Source: CAYFMH01 sp964344775
GTDB lineage: Bacteria > Patescibacteriota > Gracilibacteria > UBA4473
Reading direction: 5' to 3'
DNA: 10,504 nt
Assembly: GCA_964344775.1 (NCBI GenBank)
Contig: CAYFOO010000048.1
Location: 1-10,504 of the forward strand
Shown: positions 1 through 5,111 of the stretch, one piece after another
Position numbering within the stretch: position 1 is the first letter of the stretch
How the letters are laid out: the number at the start of each line of letters is the position of its first letter
Notes under the pieces: model-generated
Told to the model about the DNA's origin: nothing
Seen by the model: only the letters and a program-made list of their open reading frames with translations
Databases searched by the model: none
Made by a program: the position numbers and the translations under genes

Positions 1-67
1 TCCATCTCTCATCTCAATTTTCTTTCCCTCTAGACCCCGTTTTTGCGACGCTTTCCCACCTTTCCCC

Positions 68-97
68 TTGCAAAAACAACCATTTTTGTGGTATAAT
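68..97 (+). promoter_or_regulatory. Sigma70-type promoter with extended -10
   Basis: A -35-like TTGCAA (68-73, 4 of 6 consensus) is followed after 18 bp by a perfect TATAAT (92-97). TG sits one base before the -10 (89-90), giving an extended -10. Transcription would start near 103-105. The AAGGAG at 98-103 would then lie between -10 and +1 and might not be in the transcript, so the first gene may have a very short leader. Confidence 0.65.
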
Positions 98-114
98 AAG
101 GAGATATGCACATT

Positions 115-1158
115 ATGAAAAAATTATTTTTATCACTCATCCTCTTTTTTTGTTTTTCAACACTAAATATTCCCGTATTTGCTAACCAAAGTGACTACGA
201 CATCTGTATTGCCGATGGCAATAATCACGAAAACTGTGTGGATCTACTAGAAGATGAACCAAAAAAGGAAGAAAAAGAATCCCCCTCCGCTTCAAAACCT
301 GAAGCTACGGAAGTCAAAGAAAAAGTTGATCGTCGAATCCCGCTCTCGAAGAGCGGTTATGATACGATCATGACGAGCAACAAGGTTATCGATATTCTCA
401 ATCTTTTTGAAAAACACTCCGAAGACTTTCTCAAACCCGCACTCTCAAACAAAGGAGGTCTACTTCGTACCGCCAACCACGTCCTGGCTACGATCGGAAT
501 TCTCTGGTTGGTAATTTTGGGATTCAAGTTCGCGGTATCACAGGGAAATGAAGAAAAAATCAGCAAATACAAACAACAGTTCGGGTGGGTGGCCCTCGGG
601 CTGGCGATCATCTCTGTGGCAGAATATGCGGCTTTCAGTGTCTTTGATCCCACGACAGAAGTGATCGGAGATCCTACCGCTACAAATGCTTTTGCGGCAA
701 AAATAAATCAAATAAAGATTTTCTTCCAGATCGTTGCCACAGCTATCGCGGTAGCCACGGGAGCACTCGCCGGATACAATCTCATCACCGGATCTACTGA
801 AGATGAAGCCATCACCAACGAAAAACGATTTGTACATGCTTTTTTCTTCGGGGTGGCGTTTTTGTTCCTTTCTGAGGTGATCGTTCGAGTGGTATCACTC
901 CAATATGCTGATGGAAAGATCAATCCCATGGGAGCCGCCGCACAGGGAGTGCAAGAACTGACGGGGATTTTGAACTTTGGACTCACGTTCCTCGGGGGAG
1001 CATCTGTCTTCATGCTGATTTTGGCAAGTTTTTATTACGTCTCCAGCTTTGGAAATGAGGACCAGGCCAATCGAGCCAAACAGATCATCATCTCCTGCAT
1101 CGTCGGGATCGTGGTGATCCTCTCGAGCTACACGATTATTAACTACTTTGTGAAATAA
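115..1158 (+). CDS. Secreted/membrane protein with three tandem VirB2/TrbC-like pilin hairpins
   Basis: Predicted envelope protein of 347 residues; exact function unknown. It begins with a signal peptide (MKKLFLSLILFF..., Ala-rich end near VFA, residue 23). A short two-Cys segment (DICIADGNNHENC) and a charged Lys/Glu/Pro linker to about residue 75 follow. The rest is six hydrophobic segments in three pairs, near residues 120-141/155-175, 201-224/240-262 and 284-308/322-344. Each pair is joined by a polar loop of similar form: SQGNEEKISKYKQ, TGSTEDEAITNEKR, SFGNEDQANRAKQ. Such hairpins with a charged cytoplasmic loop are typical of VirB2/TrbC-like pilin proteins, here tripled in one chain. 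The same triplet ends the S8 protease at 1833-4976. Start choice: ATG 115 has AAGGAG 11 nt upstream. ATG 106 (three residues longer) is only 2 nt from it but would suit a leaderless mRNA. A 27-bp gap follows before the transposase. Alternative: a generic multi-spanning membrane protein. Confidence 0.8.
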   Translation: MKKLFLSLILFFCFSTLNIPVFANQSDYDICIADGNNHENCVDLLEDEPKKEEKESPSASKPEATEVKEKVDRRIPLSKSGYDTIMTSNKVIDILNLFEKHSEDFLKPALSNKGGLLRTANHVLATIGILWLVILGFKFAVSQGNEEKISKYKQQFGWVALGLAIISVAEYAAFSVFDPTTEVIGDPTATNAFAAKINQIKIFFQIVATAIAVATGALAGYNLITGSTEDEAITNEKRFVHAFFFGVAFLFLSEVIVRVVSLQYADGKINPMGAAAQGVQELTGILNFGLTFLGGASVFMLILASFYYVSSFGNEDQANRAKQIIISCIVGIVVILSSYTIINYFVK

Positions 1159-1176
1159 AAAAGGTTTAGTTAAAAT
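1148..1176 (+). promoter_or_regulatory. Possible weak promoter before the transposase
   Basis: TTGTGA (1148-1153), a 17-bp spacer and TAAAAT (1171-1176) overlap the end of the upstream gene and lie 9 nt before the transposase ATG at 1186. Both hexamers are imperfect. The spacing to the start codon resembles that at the two flanking genes. No Shine-Dalgarno sequence is present. Confidence 0.35.
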
Positions 1177-1185
1177 GATTATCAA

Positions 1186-1836
1186 ATGGCATCCCTCCGA
1201 TCAACAGAACGAAAACAAAACCGATTAGATTATTGGGATTATTCTTCGGACGGGGCGTATTTTGTGATCCCGAGTCCTCGGGATACAAAGAATCGGGAAG
1301 AATTTTTTGGGAAAATTGCAAAGACACAGAATCCTGCGTCTCCCCAAAAAATGGTTTTGAATGAATACGGAGAAATCGCCAAAAAATGTTGGGAAGAAAT
1401 TCCTGATCATTTTGAAAATTTGTCGTTGGATGAATTTGTGATTATGCCAAACCACGTTCATGGAATTATTGTTATTGATCCCCCGGTTTCGGTAGGGGCC
1501 AGGCATGCCTGGCCCCTACCGGGAATAAAAAAACCGGGATCGAAAAAACGTAATATTCAAAAATTACCAACCGTGATTGGTTCATTCAAATCATCCGTCA
1601 CACGCAAAATCCGAAAAAATCATGATGATCATGAATTTGGTTGGCAACGATCATATCACGCCTGCCTTCCAAAGCCTTGGCATAGGGAGGATCGGATCAT
1701 CCGGAATGAAAATGAACTAAATCGGATCCGTGAATATATTCAATCAAATCCTGAAAATTGGGAAAATGATCGAAACAATTCAAAAAATTTTTCACAAATC
1801 CGCCAAACTAACCTACAATCAAAAAAACAGAAATGA
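1186..1836 (+). CDS. REP-associated tyrosine transposase (RAYT, Y1/HUH family)
   Basis: Single-strand DNA transposase of the IS200/IS605-related Y1 superfamily; family members cut and move palindromic REP sequences. Of 216 residues, the diagnostic parts are an N-terminal RLDYWDYSSDGAYFV block, MVLNEYGEI (56-64), and the HUH motif MPNHVHGII (His90, His92). SFKSSVTRKI (133-142), WQRSYH (153-158) with the probable nucleophile Tyr157, and RNENELNRIREYI (173-185) followed by NPENW complete the set. Two stretches look inserted in frame. Residues 102-112 are encoded by a perfect 30-bp palindrome in the linker after the HUH motif. Residues 159-168 (ACLPKPWHRE) directly follow Tyr157-His158, where relatives run straight into D-[RH]-x-I-R; this may impair catalysis. 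There is no Shine-Dalgarno sequence. The stop codon overlaps the next start (ATGA, 1833-1836). It lies between two genes sharing a domain, so it may be an insertion into their operon. No flanking terminal repeats were recognised. Confidence 0.9.
   Translation: MASLRSTERKQNRLDYWDYSSDGAYFVIPSPRDTKNREEFFGKIAKTQNPASPQKMVLNEYGEIAKKCWEEIPDHFENLSLDEFVIMPNHVHGIIVIDPPVSVGARHAWPLPGIKKPGSKKRNIQKLPTVIGSFKSSVTRKIRKNHDDHEFGWQRSYHACLPKPWHREDRIIRNENELNRIREYIQSNPENWENDRNNSKNFSQIRQTNLQSKKQK
1491..1520. repeat. Perfect 30-bp palindrome inside the transposase gene (REP-like)
   Basis: The 15-base arm GGTAGGGGCCAGGCA (1491-1505) is followed directly by its exact reverse complement (1506-1520); one further pair, C1490-G1521, extends it. 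It begins with GTAG, one of the tetranucleotides that accompany RAYT-linked REP hairpins. A second imperfect inverted pair surrounds it: GATCCCCCGGTTT (1477-1489) and AAACCGGGATC (1531-1541). The palindrome keeps the transposase frame open and encodes VGARHAWPLP in a linker. Confidence 0.9.
1660..1689 (+). repeat. Putative 30-nt in-frame insertion at the catalytic tyrosine
   Basis: These 30 bases encode ACLPKPWHRE, which has no counterpart in the usual RAYT motif (W-Q-x-x-Y-[HY]-D-[RH]-x-x-R). Removing them would restore WQRSYHDRIIRNE. The stretch contains an imperfect hairpin (TGCC at 1663-1666 with GGCA at 1679-1682, plus outer CCT/AGG). Calling it an insertion rests on recalled family patterns, not an alignment. 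Confidence 0.5.
1791..1819 (+). promoter_or_regulatory. Promoter for the S8 protease gene, inside the transposase 3' end
   Basis: TTCACA (1791-1796, 5 of 6) and TACAAT (1814-1819, 5 of 6) are separated by exactly 17 bp. The -10 ends 13 nt before the ATG at 1833, so the leader would be about 7 nt. The protease could therefore be transcribed independently of the transposase that overlaps its start. Confidence 0.6.
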
Positions 1837-4800
1837 AAAAGAAACTCCTCTGGTCACTGCCTATCCTGCTCCCACTCCTGGGAGGGATCATCTGGTGGCT
1901 CCTACAGACCGAGGAAGTACCCCCTCCTCCACCAGCTCCTGAGCCAGTGATAGAGGAACCCGCCCCAGCACCAGAGCCAGCTCCCAAACCAAAACCCAAG
2001 CCTCGCCCACGACCAAAACCAGCTCCCGTGCCGGAACCAGTAGTAGAGGAGTCAGAACCAGAAGTTGATGAGTCTTTTTTTGTGGAACAGGACTACAACA
2101 CGATGCCGGATCACCCAGTCTATGTACAGGGGCAAATCGTCGTGCTCTTTAAAAAAGACAAAATCGATGTTAAAAACGAAAACACCGTCAGACAATGGGC
2201 GGTGAAATACAATTTCAAATTACAAGATGTGCTCCATTTCGATAATTCCGCCATTTTTAACTTTGATCCAACATACGATCTCGACGAGATAAAAGGGTTT
2301 CTCGAACGAGATCCAAATGTGAAAGGAGTCGAAAAAGATCAACAGATGTTTATCTCTGCTGATCCAAAGGTTTGGAGCCACGCAAACACCGGCCAAACAA
2401 TAGGTAAAAAAGGATCCAAGGGAAAAGCGAAAGCGGATGCAAAAATAGAGGAAGGATTGGCTCTAATTAAGCCAAAAGAAGATATTATTGTGGCAGTTAT
2501 TGACAATGGAGTTTTTTATAAACACAAAGAATTTGCTGACATGCTCTGGGATGGCTCAAAAGGGTGTAATGATCACAATGGCCAACCAATTTCAGGAGGG
2601 TGTCCACATCACGGATGGAATTACGATAGGTTCGGAGGCAATAATGATCCAGGAAAACTTGGAAAAGATGATGATCATGGAACCCATGTAGCCGGAACAG
2701 TCGCTGGAAAATTAGTAGGAGTAAAAAAAGGAATAAAACTTATGCCTATCCGAGTAGATCTTTCTAATTCAAGTATCAAAAAAGCTGCTCTATTTGCAAA
2801 AAATAATGGTGCAAAAGTAATTAACGGAAGTTTTGGTGGTTATGGTGCGGGAAGGAGTTTTGATGCCGCTTTTAAAGAATTCCCTGGTCTTATTGTGATC
2901 GCTGCTGGAAATGATACAAATGACAATGATGCCAAGGCAGTAAGTCCTTGTGGATTAGATTCTGATAACTTGATCTGTATTGCTGCCACCGATAATCAAG
3001 ATCAACTCGCAAAATTCTCCAACTGGGGGGCCACTAGTGTAGATGCAGGAGCTCCAGGAGTAGATATTTGGAGTGCAGCACCTGATTTTGTGGTAATGGA
3101 AGATACGGTCCACACGGAAGAATTTGATAATTTCCCTACGGGCTTCACTCAAAAAGGAGGATGGTACAAACGACAAAATAAGAAAAAAGATAACTATTTC
3201 GCTGCCCTTGGTAAAAGGGAAGAAGATGATAAAAAAGGGAAACCTATAGATTCTTCTGTTCCTGAATATATTATTACCTCATCCCCCATAACATTAAAAT
3301 CCAAAGTCAAAAATCTAAAAGCTAAATTTCATACCATGGGAGTGAAAAATAATAAAGGAGAACTTTATTTTGAACTTTCTACGGATGGAAAATCTTTTGA
3401 AACAATAAAAAAAATTAGTGAATATAAGTTTAAAAAAGAAAAAGTTGAAGTTCCTGATAAATATAAATCTGGAAAAATAACTTATCGTTTCAGGGGAACA
3501 AAAGATTCTAATGCATTTTGGGCAGTTGATAAATTTAAACTTATTTCAGAAGAAAAATCAGATGCTCCCTATCAATACATGAATGGTACTTCTATGGCCT
3601 CCCCCCTCGTAGCCGGAATAGCCGGAACTCTCATGTCTCATAGACCAGACCTCGGCGTCGCTGATATCAAAAAATGTATCCTCGACTCCGGAGACCCACT
3701 CCCCGCACTGGAGGGCAAAACCGTCACCGGGAAACGAGTAAACCTCAAAAAGGCCGTCGAATGTGTGGACGCCATCCCTCCACCTATCTGCGGCGACGGT
3801 ATGGTAAAAGGCGGTGAACAATGTGACGACGGTAACAAAACAGATGACAAAAATGGTTGTTCGGCTGAATGCCGATTCACAAAAATAAATGTTCCCTGTG
3901 AAGGAAATCTGCCACCCAGAGCTACCTGGGCCGGCAACGGACAAACGACAAAAACTTGTGTTGCCTGGGGGGATAAAAAATGCACCAAATGGAACACCCC
4001 CAGATGCCAAATTCAACCAGGTCCGCCTCCTCCGCCACCGCCACCTCCAGCAACTGTTATTATTGAACGACCACCACCAAAACCAGTAGACAACCGACGA
4101 CAAATCGAGGATGTCTACCAGAGTTCAGAAGTTTTTGGTGGAAACTATTTCCTAGAAAAACAAACCGGTGGCGGAAAGGATTCAAAACTTCGGGATTATA
4201 CTCAAGGAGGCACCGCTGGAGAATCCCAGTTCCGAAATCTGATGAATACCTTCTTTGAGTTCATAAAAAGAATCCTCATCCCCGTGGTCATCATCCTCGT
4301 GATCTGGGGCGGAATTGAGCTTTTTCTCTCCCGAGGCAAAGAAGAAACCATCACCAACAAAAAGAATCAGATCCTGGCTATGGCTGTAGGATTTGGACTA
4401 GTGCTACTTGCTGCTAGCATCGTAACAAAAGTATTTTTTGGATCAGAAGGACAAATCTTGGTTGGTTCCGATTCAACTGGATTCGCAAAACAAGGGGTAG
4501 CTGAACTGATGGGAATCGTCCGATTCGCAGAAGCGTTTGTGGTGGCAATCGCCGTAGGATACCTAATCTACGGAGGGTTCAATCTAATCCTCCACGGAGA
4601 AAGCGAAGAAGAACTCACCAATATCAAAAAAAGAATGGCGTACTCTATCGCCGGGATCATCGTCATCGGGAGCATCGAAACCATTGTGTATTTCTTCAGC
4701 TCTGGCACCGGAACATCTGGATTTTTTGGACTTGATCCATCACGATTTGGAGCTATTTACAAACTCATCATCAGATTTGCAAACGTGCTTCTGAGCTTCA

Positions 4801-4976
4801 TTGCCGTGATCGCAGTCATCTCCCTCATCTGGGGTGGTATTCGACTCATCACACAGTTTGGGGATGATGCCGGTGTCGAACAAGCCAAAAAAATCGTCAT
4901 CTACTCTATCATCGCCCTTGTATTGGCCTACTCAGCGTACACGATCGCACACTACTTTATGCTTCCTGGAGCGTAA
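1833..4976 (+). CDS. Surface subtilisin-family (S8) serine protease fused to a triple VirB2-like hairpin
   Basis: A 1047-residue mosaic protease. Order: signal-anchor (5-25, no clear cleavage site); Pro/Glu/Lys-rich stalk (29-72); I9-like propeptide (about 95-172); S8 domain (about 210-640). The triad is Asp224 (AVIDNGV), His282 (DHGTHVAGT) and Ser587 (NGTSMASP), with oxyanion Asn360 (AAGN), so activity is expected. An insert at about 417-575, between GAPGVDIWSA and the Ser box, ends in YRFRGTKDSNAFWAVDKFKL and looks like a beta-sandwich. A Myxococcus-type Cys-rich box (CGDG...GEQCDDGN...GCSAEC, 653-680), more cysteines to 725 and a ten-proline run (730-739, one Ala after) follow. Six membrane segments form three hairpins (about 813-866, 895-955, 975-1043) with motifs IWGGIELF, IYGGFNLI, IWGGIRLI and charged loops likely cytoplasmic. 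This places the protease outside the cell. The start overlaps the transposase stop (ATGA) without a Shine-Dalgarno; a promoter lies just upstream. Bases about 2400-3560 are more AT-rich than their flanks. Substrate unknown. Confidence 0.92.
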   Translation: MKKKLLWSLPILLPLLGGIIWWLLQTEEVPPPPPAPEPVIEEPAPAPEPAPKPKPKPRPRPKPAPVPEPVVEESEPEVDESFFVEQDYNTMPDHPVYVQGQIVVLFKKDKIDVKNENTVRQWAVKYNFKLQDVLHFDNSAIFNFDPTYDLDEIKGFLERDPNVKGVEKDQQMFISADPKVWSHANTGQTIGKKGSKGKAKADAKIEEGLALIKPKEDIIVAVIDNGVFYKHKEFADMLWDGSKGCNDHNGQPISGGCPHHGWNYDRFGGNNDPGKLGKDDDHGTHVAGTVAGKLVGVKKGIKLMPIRVDLSNSSIKKAALFAKNNGAKVINGSFGGYGAGRSFDAAFKEFPGLIVIAAGNDTNDNDAKAVSPCGLDSDNLICIAATDNQDQLAKFSNWGATSVDAGAPGVDIWSAAPDFVVMEDTVHTEEFDNFPTGFTQKGGWYKRQNKKKDNYFAALGKREEDDKKGKPIDSSVPEYIITSSPITLKSKVKNLKAKFHTMGVKNNKGELYFELSTDGKSFETIKKISEYKFKKEKVEVPDKYKSGKITYRFRGTKDSNAFWAVDKFKLISEEKSDAPYQYMNGTSMASPLVAGIAGTLMSHRPDLGVADIKKCILDSGDPLPALEGKTVTGKRVNLKKAVECVDAIPPPICGDGMVKGGEQCDDGNKTDDKNGCSAECRFTKINVPCEGNLPPRATWAGNGQTTKTCVAWGDKKCTKWNTPRCQIQPGPPPPPPPPPATVIIERPPPKPVDNRRQIEDVYQSSEVFGGNYFLEKQTGGGKDSKLRDYTQGGTAGESQFRNLMNTFFEFIKRILIPVVIILVIWGGIELFLSRGKEETITNKKNQILAMAVGFGLVLLAASIVTKVFFGSEGQILVGSDSTGFAKQGVAELMGIVRFAEAFVVAIAVGYLIYGGFNLILHGESEEELTNIKKRMAYSIAGIIVIGSIETIVYFFSSGTGTSGFFGLDPSRFGAIYKLIIRFANVLLSFIAVIAVISLIWGGIRLITQFGDDAGVEQAKKIVIYSIIALVLAYSAYTIAHYFMLPGA

Positions 4977-5111
4977 CAAAAAGTCCCAAGCACCAATATT
5001 CAAACTCTAAATAATTTCCTATTCTTATTTGTTTTTTGTTTTTTGTTCTTTGGTATTTTCAAAATCTAAAACTTTGTATTTTTTCTTTGTTTGTATTAGA
5101 TTTTGTCCGTC
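4977..5111. other. AT-rich intergenic gap
   Basis: The gap holds T-rich low-complexity sequence, including a TTTTTTG run repeated around 5031-5047. No hairpin with a following T-tract was found, so no terminator is called. A weak TATTAG (5094-5099) lies 12 nt before ATG 5112. No Shine-Dalgarno sequence precedes either candidate start. Confidence 0.5.

Noticed and set aside
1..60. Possible end of an upstream gene
   Set aside because: No recognisable protein on either strand, and the open frame overlaps the promoter at 68-97.
1491..1541. CRISPR repeat or operator
   Set aside because: There is a single palindrome, without spaced copies, inside a coding sequence.
1833..1836. UGA recoded as glycine, allowing the transposase to read on
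   Set aside because: The read-through frame gives non-protein-like sequence, and the ATGA overlap with the protease start explains the stop.
3558..4103. A 181-residue open frame on the minus strand
   Set aside because: It is antisense to the protease Ser box and Cys-rich region; its composition mirrors the coding strand.
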